Shown here piece after piece: positions 26,401 to 34,124 of a stretch of DNA of 64,000 nt. The notes below the pieces were generated by a model. It ran no database searches, was not told the origin of the DNA, and saw only the letters and a program-made list of their open reading frames with translations. Within the stretch, counting starts at the first letter, position 1, and every line of letters starts with the position of its first letter. The DNA lies in NCBI GenBank assembly GCA_016647705.1, contig CM028336.1, forward strand, positions 16,109,380 to 16,173,379. The letters run 5' to 3'. The position numbers were made by a program, and so were the translations under genes. The stretch is from Eucommia ulmoides (Eukaryota; Streptophyta; Magnoliopsida; Garryales; Eucommiaceae).

Positions 26401-29210
26401 CTTGTTTCTAATTGGGAAAACTGAGGTTTATTGAAAATTGGGATATAATTCGGTGTTGGGACACGTGAAAGATGCTGTTAGATGTAGCAATTATGATGGT
26501 GTAATCTTGGTTGTCTTTCACAATGGTTGTGGACATAGGCTGGTTTTGTGTAGAACGGCATTAACTCCTCGTGTACATGTGAGATTTGTGTGTTCTCGGA
26601 CTATTTTCTATCAAAACTTCTCTTCTGCATAAAGGTGCTGTGGAGGTAATCATTTATTGTTTTCAACAAATGGAATTTATTTCCTGACAATCATTGCCAT
26701 GTGGGAACTTCGTGGAGCTGTTAAACAAGTGGAGATCAGAGTATGAAAACATATGCAGACAGAAGTTGATGAGATACAAAGGGTGGACAGAGGACTAAGC
26801 CTATGTGGGAGCTGAAGTTTCTTTCTGAGTTTTGACTTCAGGGAGAACCAACATGTCTTATCTGTGCATTTGTGCCGCCATATCTCTAGCCTTCATTATT
26901 TCCAAGAGTCCGGTCACTTTTAGGTTAGTACTTAGTAGATAGAAGCATGGAAATGTGAAACTTAGTATTCTTGCCTTGGTTCTACCAGTGCTTTGGATAT
27001 AACTAAGTAACATTGCAGGATGCTGCATAAGTTGTAGGACTAGTTTGGGTTCTCTCTCTGATAAATTTACTTTACAAACCTGATAATGAACAGAAGTTAA
27101 AAAGGACAGTTTTTTGGGGATGAATAGAAGGTAATTTGCTGAACAAAAAATGAAAGGAAGATTTGGATTTTATGGGCTCTGTTTGGGTTGAGGCTCTGGA
27201 GGGAAGATATGTGGACTAAGGGCTGTCGGCTGAACTGTTCAATGTATCTGTAAACAGTAATTGTTTCTCTTTCAAATGTTTACGTTATTAGTGATAAAAG
27301 AATTAGTAAATGGAATGATTAGATTTATAAATTTAGTGGGTTTTAGTGTTGAAAGAGATCTACATCGAGGTCTGTGTCTTTCAAAGATATATATGAGCCA
27401 GTTGAAAATAAGTTATCTGTTGTGATTTTCGCTTACTTGTTGATGACACAGGATAGTTTGTAAGCAAACTTCTAATAATAATGGATACTGCATTGCATTT
27501 TTTTCCTGAAGTAATCATAGGTATCCCCAAATTTAATCAAGTTAGCCGGTTGTTGTCTGAGAGTTGTTGCAACAACAGAATATGAATATAATCTGGCATT
27601 GTTTTCTCTCTTGCTATTTATTTCCAGTATAGAGCGTTACTCTCTCTCTTGCTTTTCCATCACATTAGATTAACTAGGGCATTATTATTCACATTGTTTT
27701 ATTAAATTCGTTTTTTGCCACATCAGGTAGGAGATAGATGTCAAGTCGAACCTGGTGAGAAAAGGGGTTCCATCAAATATGTGGGCATGGCCGCACCACT
27801 AGGACCTGGTTTCTGGATTGGGGTTCAATATGATGAACCATTGGGGAAGCATGATGGCATGTAGGCTTCATTTTCCTTTTTTTTTTCTTTTTTTCTTTCC
27901 GTCCTAATTCAACGTGTGGAATAGATAAAATCCTCAGAAAAAAGAAAAAAGTGAACTCTGTTGTCCATTTCTTATGATTCCTGTAAATTTCAGAATAATG
28001 TTTAAGAAAATGTTAATAGTTCTTAATAATTTGCTTTTCTGATCAATCTCGTTAAGGTTTCATCATTTTCATTCATGCATTCATATGAATCAACTCCGTT
28101 ACTCTCGACGGTTGAGATTGTTAAGTTGATTTGATATAAGAACAAGATCAAATGAATCTCTGTTAAACTTGATTGATTTCCTTAGGTCAATGCAATTGTT
28201 GGTAAGTCGTTCATTTTACCGGAATTTTCTTTTATTGTGTTTGCAGGGTTAAAGGAACGCGTTACTTCACTTGTCCTCCACTTCGTGGCGCAATGGTCAG
28301 ACCTGACAAAGTAAAGGTTTGTAACTTGAATATATTCTTCCGATAATTAATGCATGCCGGTAGAAAGATGTGGAGTGTGTTGTGTTTCAAACTACCATAA
28401 ATGGTAATGCTTGTTTGTTGCATGTTTCATTTCGGGTTTTGGTGGTATTCTTGCATTATAAATTTCCTTTTATTAAGTAAATTCACCAGTATACAAGAAC
28501 GAAATTCTATATATAAGAAATCGAGAGATTACATATAAAACTGTGATTCATAAAGAAGAGGGCACATAGAAGAACATAATGCTCAAATCCCGCCATGGTG
28601 GTGGATTTATAGATTCCAGTTGTACAGAATGAAGATCAATACTTTTGTGTCTACAACCTCATATATAGTATGACCAAAAAAAAAAAAAAAGAGGAACAAG
28701 AACCCTATTGTATAGATAATATTGCTCGTCTAAACTTAAGAACAGTGTGAAAAAAATTAGAACTTTGGAAGATGAATAGGATGGTACAACTTACAAGATC
28801 TGGAAGCTAGGTGGCATTTGTTTGTAGTGTTTCTATTTGTTGTCAAAAAAAGAATTTGGGGTGGGGGAGAGATGTTTTTCTTCTGTTCTGAAAAATTTGG
28901 TAAAAGAACAAACATTTTTTTTGGTTACAATATTTCTGTTTCTGTTCCATGTTTTCCGAGAAATGGATAGAAAACTGATGCCATCTCTTCTGTTTTAAGC
29001 ATATGGTTGCATTCCATTTTTAAATGATCGTCTTTTTTCTCTCTCCCCTCTGAGAGTTGTCCTCATTACTACCTGCTGCTTACACAAAAGCACATTTACG
29101 TAGTGCAGAACTTTTCTCTTGTTTTTTCGATGACTGAATATTTATGCAATTTTAATCTACAGGTTGGTGACTATCCTGAAAGGGATCCCTTCGAGGAAGA
29201 TGAAATATAA
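2475..29210 (+). CDS. TFCB: Tubulin-folding cofactor B (CAP-Gly protein), 8 coding exons
   Basis: Cytosolic chaperone that binds alpha-tubulin and acts with cofactor E in making assembly-competent alpha/beta-tubulin dimers. Exons: 2475-2576, 7010-7161, 10662-10780, 20083-20141, 20439-20480, 27727-27860, 28247-28316 and 29163-29210. All junctions are GT/AG and the phases join without a break, giving about 241 residues, the usual family length. Residues 1-90 form the ubiquitin-like part ([20 protein letters not shown], then [16 protein letters not shown]). Residues 100-158 are the charged linker ([12 protein letters not shown]). Residues 159-226 are the CAP-Gly domain, with [13 protein letters not shown] and the tubulin-binding GKHDG motif at 198-202 (GKNDG in most members). 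The C-terminus is acidic and ends EEDEI. The start was chosen because the first exon matches the family N-terminus. Oddity: about 97% of the coding span is intron, swollen by transposons. Identification comes from recognised family sequence. Confidence 0.96.
2631..2753 (+). repeat. Short tandem duplication just inside TFCB intron 1
   Basis: Two copies of a unit of about 48 bases (both containing TTTTAGCTAATTT, then TTTTTTGAGAC and GCATGATATAC) lie at 2631-2678 and 2705-2753. They differ at a few bases and are separated by about 26 bases. The copies start about 55 bases after exon 1. Confidence 0.8.
2754..3400. other. TFCB intron 1, unassigned stretch
   Basis: No gene is recognised. The part at about 2925-3030 has a GCGCCTTGAG/GACAAGGCAAGC/CTCGCCTCACC composition seen in old dispersed plant repeats, but I cannot assign it to a family. 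Confidence 0.4.
3409..3560 (-). pseudogene. hAT-type transposase fragment (DUF659-like)
   Basis: The minus strand encodes a short stretch reading [20 protein letters not shown] followed by TDSVS and AGK. This matches the conserved core of the DUF659 domain in plant hAT-like transposase proteins (FELLDxVVEEVGEENVVQVVTDNASNYxxAGK). Only about 45 residues are recognisable; the flanking residues up to 3723 do not look like the family. It is a dead scrap within TFCB intron 1, antisense to the gene, directly beyond the 3' side of the LINE relic. Confidence 0.6.
3780..6710 (-). mobile_element. Decayed L1-type LINE relic, antisense in TFCB intron 1
   Basis: Read on the minus strand from about 6710 to 3780, the order is that of a plant L1-like element. 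First comes a possible ORF1 start (6452-6709, low similarity). Then comes the endonuclease-RT linker (6073-6411 and beyond, with [16 protein letters not shown]). Next are reverse transcriptase blocks: DMIKAYD near 5260, [20 protein letters not shown] at 5050-5130, and catalytic YVDDVLFF with YVDD at 4958-4969. The thumb region follows (4460-4762, [20 protein letters not shown]). Last is the zf-RVT C-terminus at 3841-4170 ([24 protein letters not shown]). Frameshifts and stops break it throughout, and the endonuclease is missing between ORF1 and the linker, so it cannot move. Confidence 0.88.
7162..8170. other. TFCB intron 2, unassigned AT-rich stretch
   Basis: No coding signal and no recognised repeat. 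The part 7575-8160 is more AT-rich than the flanks and may be an old insertion (it opens AGTGTTGACATGTTCCGTGC), but no termini could be confirmed. Confidence 0.35.
8171..8357 (+). mobile_element. Possible LINE 3' end with A-tail
   Basis: T-rich sequence containing GAGGTAAGACTTTTGTCTCG and an AATAAAG-type signal (CAATAAAGCCTCTCTTTGCT). It runs into a short oligo-A (8347-8354). This layout resembles the 3' terminus of plant L1-like elements. There is no coding part, so the call rests on the tail alone. Confidence 0.35.
8760..9202 (-). mobile_element. RTE-type LINE 3' fragment, antisense in TFCB intron 2
   Basis: The minus strand encodes the C-terminal tail of an RTE-clade polyprotein: [20 protein letters not shown], then [13 protein letters not shown] and [10 protein letters not shown]. 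Read on past 8951 it gives [16 protein letters not shown] and [13 protein letters not shown], the usual family ending. The pattern CWAVxKKxxxK, EIRMLRWM and FGHxxRRPEDAP is diagnostic. Only this 3' end is present, as expected of a 5'-truncated LINE. Stops and frameshifts make it inactive. Confidence 0.85.
9203..10440. other. TFCB intron 2, unassigned stretch
   Basis: No gene or recognisable element. Several frames stay open for about 60 codons, but none resembles a known protein. Confidence 0.4.
10459..10508. repeat. Compound ATT/ACT trinucleotide microsatellite
   Basis: An (ATT)n-like run passes directly into about eight to nine ACT units ending near 10508. It lies about 150 bases upstream of TFCB exon 3. 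Confidence 0.9.
11060..11580. repeat. Imperfect tandem duplication of about 240 bp, with a partial third copy
   Basis: Two diverged copies lie side by side at about 11085-11320 and 11330-11575. Shared landmarks are AGAGTAATGACTATCTTAAG against AGAATAATGACTAACTTTGG, and TTAGCTGATGAAAA against GTAGCTGATGAAAA. A partial third copy appears at about 12130-12260 (GGACTAATACTAGG, AGGAAGCTAAGGAAAAC). No coding potential. It may be remnants of a retroelement end, but the family is not recognised. It lies in TFCB intron 3. Confidence 0.6.
12270..12735. repeat. Second imperfect tandem duplication, about 240 bp period
   Basis: Copies at about 12275-12510 and 12525-12735 share ordered landmarks: CATCTCCCTTAACTTTCACA against TATCCCTTAATTTCTGTA, ATTCAAC, GTGTAAAA, GACATGC, ATTGCCCCTA and GGCCATTTAGT/CAGCCATTTAGT. 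No gene. The copies are diverged, so the duplication is old. Confidence 0.65.
12736..13599. other. TFCB intron 3, unassigned C-rich and mixed stretch
   Basis: Includes a C/T-rich part at about 12825-13000. No frame resembles a protein, and no terminal repeats were recognised. Confidence 0.35.
13600..16180. repeat. LTR-like anonymous repeat with a recurring palindromic motif
   Basis: A non-coding block with an unusual motif, CTCGCACTGTGCGAG and close variants, at 13612, 13634, 13706, 14541, 14559, 14611 and 14631. The open frames here (13599-13847, 14074-14358) do not resemble proteins. The composition and lack of coding resemble a long retroelement LTR or spacer, but no second copy lies in the window, so the class is unproven. 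A MITE (14823-15293) interrupts it. Confidence 0.35.
14823..15293. mobile_element. Tourist/Harbinger-like MITE, about 470 bp
   Basis: The ends are inverted repeats: TCTAAGGTTGTGTTTGGGTA at 14823 against the complement of the right end, TCTAAAGTTGAGTTTAGGTA (15293 backwards). That is about 20 of 24 matches. A TAA-like trinucleotide at each end fits the PIF/Harbinger target preference. Subterminal sequence is full of GGGATTTG/CAAATCCC words. There is no coding capacity. The element at 29326-29952 has matching right-end sequence and appears to be the same family. Confidence 0.65.
16306..17144. mobile_element. Non-autonomous hAT-like element, 839 bp
   Basis: The left end is TAGGGGTGAGCA and the complement of the right end is CAGGGCTGACCA, the AGGGGTGAGCA-type terminus common in plant hAT elements. 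Flanking 8-mers GTTGCTCT (16298-16305) and GTAGCTGT (17145-17152) match at 6 of 8 positions, as expected of an old 8-bp target duplication. The interior repeats TTGGGTTGGnnnATTGG and CCAATATGT words. No transposase. It sits exactly against the end of the gypsy LTR that begins at 17150. Confidence 0.6.
17150..17611 (-). repeat. Gypsy 3' LTR with internal tandem duplication
   Basis: This aligns with the copy at 18938-19319 over shared landmarks: TAGTGTTCTAGCA against TAGTGCTCTAGCA, ACTTGAATAAT, TGCAAATCCTAGTTGAA. It is about 80 bp longer because a segment of about 105 bp (17390-17492) is repeated at 17493-17600, each copy holding CTAGGAAAAGAAAAC and AATAGGAAAAAGTGCAAATC. Confidence 0.75.
17536..18830 (-). 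pseudogene. Ty3/gypsy integrase, broken
   Basis: On the minus strand, in order: an H2C2 zinc-binding part at 18495-18818 ([38 protein letters not shown]), then the integrase core at 18240-18482 ([30 protein letters not shown]). The core continues with a chromovirus-type end at 17878-18267 ([39 protein letters not shown]). The polyprotein tail is at 17536-17739 ([20 protein letters not shown]). Frameshifts separate the blocks. The core shows the aspartates and the glutamate of QTEVVN expected of the DDE triad, but it cannot be made as one protein. Confidence 0.88.
18938..19319 (-). repeat. Gypsy 5' LTR
   Basis: 382 bp on the minus strand, from TGTGGGACAACC to CTTTGACA. It pairs with 17150-17611. 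It lacks the internal duplication of that copy, and both have diverged, so the insertion is not recent. Confidence 0.75.
19320..20082. other. TFCB intron 3, unassigned 3' part
   Basis: No gene. It includes a C/A-rich low-complexity run of the type ACCCACACCCACACCC at about 19815-19850, which creates a spurious Gly/Cys-rich reading frame on the minus strand. Confidence 0.45.
20409..20428 (+). repeat. T20 homopolymer beside the exon 5 splice site
   Basis: Twenty consecutive T residues end 10 bases before the AG of the TFCB exon 5 acceptor (AG at 20437-20438). They serve as an unusually uniform polypyrimidine tract for a 42-base exon. Confidence 0.9.
20481..21059. other. TFCB intron 5, first part, unassigned
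   Basis: No gene. A purine-rich run (about 20830-20870) is followed by a pyrimidine-rich, CTT-type run (about 20915-21010). Neither resembles a known element end. Confidence 0.4.
21060..23113 (+). mobile_element. Decayed L1-type LINE, sense in TFCB intron 5
   Basis: Plus-strand order is that of a plant L1-like element. The ORF1 C-terminal part is at about 21090-21400, with [12 protein letters not shown] and then YETLPKYC and the CCHC knuckle [14 protein letters not shown]. The endonuclease start is at about 21905-22130 ([27 protein letters not shown], then [15 protein letters not shown] near 22290). The endonuclease-RT linker is at about 22530-22900 ([25 protein letters not shown]). The reading frames shift repeatedly. 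The RT domain and 3' end are missing: the element stops where a sequence starting TGTCACATCCC begins at 23114. Confidence 0.82.
23114..23600. repeat. Candidate LTR fragment
   Basis: Non-coding sequence that abruptly follows the LINE and opens TGTCACATCCCACCTGGGAC, a beginning typical of plant gypsy-type LTRs (or, read the other way, an ending GGGATGTGACA). No partner LTR and no clear right boundary were found. Confidence 0.35.
23586..24030 (-). pseudogene. Ty1/copia reverse transcriptase fragment A, antisense
   Basis: On the minus strand from about 24030: [19 protein letters not shown] (the usual LVAKGYxQxxGxDYxETFSPV block). Further on come [12 protein letters not shown] and [11 protein letters not shown], the RT finger and palm start of copia pol. 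Stops and frameshifts occur between blocks, and the catalytic YVDD part is absent here. It lies in TFCB intron 5. Confidence 0.75.
24031..25470 (-). mobile_element. Ty1/copia 3' half (RT, RNase H, partial LTR), antisense
   Basis: Minus strand, 5' to 3'. RT remnants lie at about 25200-25470 (frame-shifted pieces matching QLDIKNVYM and LFGLSLEE). [19 protein letters not shown] lies near 25100. The RNase H region is at 24574-24927 ([56 protein letters not shown]). Beyond it a polypurine-like CAACTTGAGTGGGAG (24181-24195) is followed by A/T-rich LTR-like sequence to about 24031. Stops break every domain. Fragment A downstream shows that two copia copies adjoin on the same strand. Confidence 0.8.
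25471..26034. other. TFCB intron 5, unassigned stretch between copia and inverted repeat
   Basis: May include the decayed 5' part of the antisense copia element (minus strand, AKAIWEYL near 25650 is gag-like), but the similarity is too weak to claim. Confidence 0.35.
26035..26670. repeat. Large imperfect inverted repeat (about 0.3 kb arms)
   Basis: The left arm (about 26038-26325) and the right arm (about 26340-26668) are imperfect complements around a centre near 26330, with almost no loop. Paired landmarks are GCAGAAGA (26072) with TCTTCTGC (26622), AAGGAGTTAAC with TTAACTCCTCG, CATCCACAACGATTGT with ACAATGGTTGTGGACAT, and CCAATTTTCAATAAGCCTCA with TGAGGTTTATTGAAAATTGG. AAGGAACTTTAATGG also pairs with CCATTGAAGTTCTTT. 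It lies inside TFCB intron 5, so the pre-mRNA would carry a long hairpin. The arms may be two LTRs in opposite orientation. Confidence 0.85.
26671..27726. other. TFCB intron 5, last part, unassigned
   Basis: No recognised gene or element. Introns 6 (27861-28246) and 7 (28317-29162) likewise hold nothing recognisable apart from an A15 run near 28676-28690. Confidence 0.45.
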
Positions 29211-29325
29211 GAAGAGATTAAAAATTGTGGATGATATTCCAACAAAACTGTAATAACTATAACTCCATCTTAGAAATTAAAGCATTTGAGCTAGTTTTGA
29301 AAATGTGTCAATGTACCATACTTGG

Positions 29326-29952
29326 CTGATTGTGTTTGGATAAGGTAATTTAAAGGAGAATTTCATTTAGATAATGTATTTCACAAATTCTATTTCGAAA
29401 ATTCCTTATTTGAGTACTATAAAATCGATTCATTTGTAAAATAGGAAAATAAAAGGAATTTCTTGAGAACATATGTTATGTTCACATCCTTCTAGGAGGG
29501 AATTTGTTTTTGTTTTTTTTGGTTTTTTTTTTAATTCTTTATGCATTTCATTTCAAATCTATTTTTATTTTGTAATTATATGAATTTCAAAATTTCCTAT
29601 CACTATCTACTACAGATAATAAAATAATATTTGTATAAAATTATATTATTAAAATGGTTATGTATAATTAAAGTTATATTATGAAAATTATAATTTTAAA
29701 TTAATGAATAAAAATTGTATTATGAGATATATTTTTATATTTTTTATTATTAAAAATTAATAAATTTTAAAATTTTGTTACAAATATTTGTCTATTTAAA
29801 TTAGAGAATTATTAAATTAAACAATTAAATTCTTCATTAAAAATGTTATCCAAAAAATTTATAAACAATGAGATTTCAAAATCAGAATTTTAAAATTTCA
29901 TTATTTATAAATTTCATGGATTCATCAAGTTGCTTATCCAAATGCACCATAA
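29326..29952. mobile_element. MITE of the same family as 14823-15293
   Basis: About 630 bp, starting 115 bases after the TFCB stop. The left end is TGATTGTGTTTGGATAAGGT and the complement of the right end is TATGGTGCATTTGGATAAGC. The right interior (TTTCAAAATCAGAATTTTAA, then CTTATCCAAATGCACC) lines up with the right part of the intron 3 MITE (TTTAAAATCCAGAATTTTGA, then CTTACCTAAACTCAAC). No coding. Its position means it may supply part of the TFCB 3' untranslated or termination region. Confidence 0.6.
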
Positions 29953-29971
29953 TACTTATCAATGGAACTTG

Positions 29972-30948
29972 TGGTAGTGTTTGGTAACCATTTCTTTCCC
30001 AGAATTTTCCATTCTATTCCCATTTTTTGGGGATTGATTTTTGGGCATAACGTTTGATAATCCATTCCATTTTTTTTATTTCCGTTCCCAAATGAGCACA
30101 AATCAAAATCCATCCCATTTTTTTATGAAGGATTGGGAAACAAAAAAAAATCACTCCCAACCCATCCCATCTCATTTCCAACCAAAAAAAACATCTGAAC
30201 AACCAAAAAAAGAAAAAAAAACATGATCAACCTCCATTTTCTCCTCACTTCATCCAATCGATCAACCCATCCTCATCTCTGCATCGATTTCATCCTTCGT
30301 CGTCGCCTTCCTCCTTCTCCATCGTCGCCGTCGTTCGCTCGTCGTCTGGTTCTTCGTTCGTCATTGTCCGCATCGTCTTCGTTGCCTTCGTGTTCGAAAT
30401 CGTGTTTCAAATCGAAATCATGTTTCGATTTCGAAATCGAAACCCTAATTGAAATAGGATTTCGAAATCGAAATTTCCTCCCTCGATTTCGATTTTAAAA
30501 TCAAAATAGGGTTTCAAAATCATTCGAAATCGTTCACTGCTCGTCGTCTTCGTTGGTTTCGATTTCAATTTCGAAACCCTAAACGACGAACGAAATAGAC
30601 ATTTGATTTGGGTTTCTTGGCGAACGAAATAGGATTTCTCAGATTTCTTGAACGGCTGTTGAAAATGGGTAACAGCGATTAGGGTTTCGAATTTGTTTTT
30701 GGATTTGTTCTTGAATTTATTCTTAAAATTATTCTTGGATTTGTTCTTAAATTTGTGTTTTAGGGTTTGTTTTTGATTTCTTGAATAAAACCAAACATGA
30801 TTTTGTTCCCAGATCTAAAAAAAAATTGTCGTTACCAAACGCGATTCTGCTCCCAAAAATGAAATAAAATTCTCATCTCATTCTATCTCATTTCATTCCC
30901 ATCCCACTGCATGGGATGGGAACAGAAATGGTTACCAAACGAGCCACA
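29972..30948. mobile_element. Terminal-inverted-repeat element of about 1 kb, unclassified
   Basis: The ends are near-perfect inverted repeats: GTTTGGTAACCATTTCT at about 29979 and AGAAATGGTTACCAAAC at about 30923, extended by GGGAA/TTCCC and GTGG/CCAC words. The interior is AT-rich at the ends, with a CG-containing centre (30295-30600) that repeats TTTCGAAATCGAAA-type palindromic words. A frame at 30223-30498 is an artefact of this repetition. No transposase domain; superfamily not determined. Confidence 0.7.
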
Positions 30949-33938
30949 ATTTATGATTAAAGTCTTTTAATTTTTTTTCAAAAAATCTGTTGTCAATATA
31001 AAAGAGAGTGAGAAGTTTGAGGAAGATAATTGAGTGACAGTTTTGTAAATATCTTTTTAATTTTGTCTTTTTTTTTGTAAAAATTGTATATTCTTTATTT
31101 AAAATTATAAATACATCCTTAGAAGTTTAGGCATATTTATATTTTCTTCTCTGACTTTCAATATTTGCATATTACTCTAAAATATATATTTCTTTTAATT
31201 TCTTAATATTTTTATTGGATTTTTTAATGTTTAGATCAAAATTCACACTCTTTCTTCTCAATAAACCTTTTAAGCAAAAAAATTATGAGTTACATCTTTA
31301 TCAAAATATTGTTAATATTTAATCCTTTACGTATACTAAATGGACATATTTACCCTTCTATATACATAATAATAAAAAAAAAAAAAAAAACTAAATCAAC
31401 CAAACCTAATTCTCGAATATCCATTTCATCCCCTCCTTTCTTTAAGACCATCCATGCCATCATTTGCGAACAAATTTCAATTGTTTTTTTTTTTAACTGT
31501 TGCAATTCCCAAGCATTTCCTAACACTTATCTGAACATTTTCAATCCTCTTACACCAAACTTGATATTTGCTTGTCTTCGAATATTAATCTCTTACGGCA
31601 TGTTTGGTTGGATAAAATCGGTGGTGATATATTTGGGAACTGTGTGCTTCCCATAAATGCAGCGGTTACACAACATTGGATAACATGAGTTTGTAAATAC
31701 AATATAAATTGGGGGCAAACGTTAGAGACTATTTTATAAGAACTAAAAAACTTATTTTCCTAGTTGACGGATTCATTTTATGAGTTGTGTATCTCTTAGA
31801 GTCCATATATTAAATTTTTCATTTTTATATTAGTCTATATCATTTTTAATGGAATTGATTGAACTTATCTGTTAGTAGTCACAATTTTAACAAAATAATT
31901 ATACTTTTTGTTTTTGTAATTTATATTATATTATTCTATTAATTTCCAAATTGAAAGAAATAAATTTAAATTGACATTATAATTAAGCACATCAATTTTT
32001 AAATTGAATAAAGTATTATTTTTACTCTTAAAATTTGAACGTAATTGGCCTTTACTTCTTAATGTTTTAATATTAATATATTCGGACATAAGCAATTGTC
32101 TTGCAAATTACATATTCAAAATAGATTTTATCCTTAAAATTTGATTGTAATTACATTTTATTTCATCATATTTTATATTTTCATTTCCTATTCATCTATG
32201 GTCTATAATAGAAATCAAAGACAAAATATTAAAAATAAAAACTAAAAAAATAAATAAAAACATACAAAATAAACAATAAAGAAATATATTGAATAATGAA
32301 GACAAAACATAAACAAAGTAGCAAAATGAAAATAAAATCCTAAAAATAAAAAATCTAATTTAAAAAATGAGCGATGAAAATAATTAAAAAAAATAAATTG
32401 TATTTATTGTTATTTTTTATGCATTTGATGTATTTATATAATATTTCATACAGAATTAAAAAAATTAAATTAATATAGTATTTCTGATGGACACGAACAA
32501 GTCACGTGATCCAACCTAGTGTACTTAAAAAGTAATAGTTGTTTGGTAAAGATAACATTTTCCTATTAAAAGCTAAGAACAAGATCTTGTTCCTTTATGT
32601 ACATCCCATCTACCTTAGAAGTTCCAATTATTATGTTCTATAAAATCTCAAAACTGTTTCCTCACATTTTATTATTTACTTTTAGCTTTTTAAATCTCTC
32701 ATTTTTCGTCTTTAAAGCCATCAAACAACAATTGTTTGGGTCCCTTGGTAAAATGGCTACTTTTGGGTCTTTCTATATACTTGGCTTTGTGAATTTTCGT
32801 ATACGCAAAGCAAAATTTTCATTGATCTCTGGTAGCTCTTCATATAATTTCTTTGTAACTTGCATTGTAATTTTATTTTGGGAACGTATTGACAGTTCAT
32901 TCATCTTCTGGTGGATGTAAACTCCGAAGAGAACAGGTGTAAGCATGAATTGTATATTAGAATAGTTTTTTATCCGGGAAAAACTTCACAAGGAGAGAGA
33001 ACTATGGTTTTAGGATAAAGTTTTTATGTCTTGTTGTCTCATAGGCGAGATCGTTTCGACTTTATCTATTTATCAACTTCGTTTTATACTATTTAAAATT
33101 CTAATTGATTATTACACTTTGTTTTTTTGTTAATATTTATTATTTATATGTAATTTTAAAAATCTAAAATCGTATTGTTGAAGATTTTTGCACTTATTTG
33201 GTTGATATTCAAGTGAATATTTATTTTATTCATTGTATGTCGATGAATAAAATAGTTTAAATTATTGATGGATAGAAGAAAAATGTTTCTAATGTATTTT
33301 ATTTATTTTTTCATAAAAATATTTTTAGAAAATAAAATCGGAAAAGATTTGTTATTTTATTTGTTGAAATAGTTTAGCGATATATATATATATACACACA
33401 CACAAACACACACATACATGTATATATTATTCAATTATTTTTTTAAATAATTTTTCGTTGATGATTTGGATTGATTTGAGAAAAATGAATTGATGATAAT
33501 GGATTATGATTTTTTTGGGCAAAAAGATCTTCAAAAATTTTATTTCTCTATTTAAAAATAGGTTGTATTTAATTATATTTTGAACACTTTAAGTTCTATA
33601 TCTACTTATTAGATAAATTTTTATTTATTTTTATTTTTTATATTTATAAATTCGAAAATAAATAGAGTACCTCTACACACGGAAATATATACGTACATAC
33701 ATACACGCATGTATAACACACATAATTATATATATTTTTAGAATAAAAAATAATTCTTCATTATTTTTTATATAAAAATCTTATATCCATATATAGAATT
33801 AAAAAGAATATTAGGTTAAATATTTTATTTTTGCATCATATCCAATTGTAGATTTACTTTGGTTAATGTCCCAATAAAGGCCCAATGGGACCTTGGCCCC
33901 ACTTTTTTATTTTTTAATTATTATTATCTTTTAAATTG
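30949..33938. other. Intergenic AT-rich stretch
   Basis: No gene recognised. The short open frames here (31285-31656, 32597-32920) are low-complexity or T-rich and match nothing. A sequence at about 31593 (GGCATGTTTGGTTGGATAAA) resembles the MITE terminus at 50782 but has no partner. A TA/CA microsatellite lies at 33380-33417. Confidence 0.5.
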
Positions 33939-33943
33939 TATAT

Positions 33944-34111
33944 TGTTGGAATATTCAATATTATTATTATTTGTATATAGGGAAAGTTAAATATGTAGAT
34001 TAGGTAGGTATTATCTGTCGTAGTTAATTTTCTTATTTAGTCTTAATTACTCCTATATGTAGCCTAATTGTACAATTAGAAATGTACACAATTGATTATT
34101 CAATTTCAATT
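33944..34111 (+). repeat. Copia 5' LTR
   Basis: 168 bp, from TGTTGGAATATTC to TTTCAATT. It pairs with 38300-38467, with which it shares length and nearly all bases. Confidence 0.9.
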
Positions 34112-34124
34112 TGGCATCAGAGCT
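34112..34124 (+). promoter_or_regulatory. Copia primer-binding site
   Basis: TGGCATCAGAGCT directly follows the 5' LTR. It is one base from TGGTATCAGAGC, the initiator-methionine tRNA complement used by most plant copia elements. Confidence 0.85.

Noticed and set aside
30223..30498. Plus-strand frame of 91 codons rich in Arg, Ser and Phe
   Set aside because: It lies in the repetitive core of a terminal-inverted-repeat element and its composition follows the CGTCGT and CGAAAT repeats.
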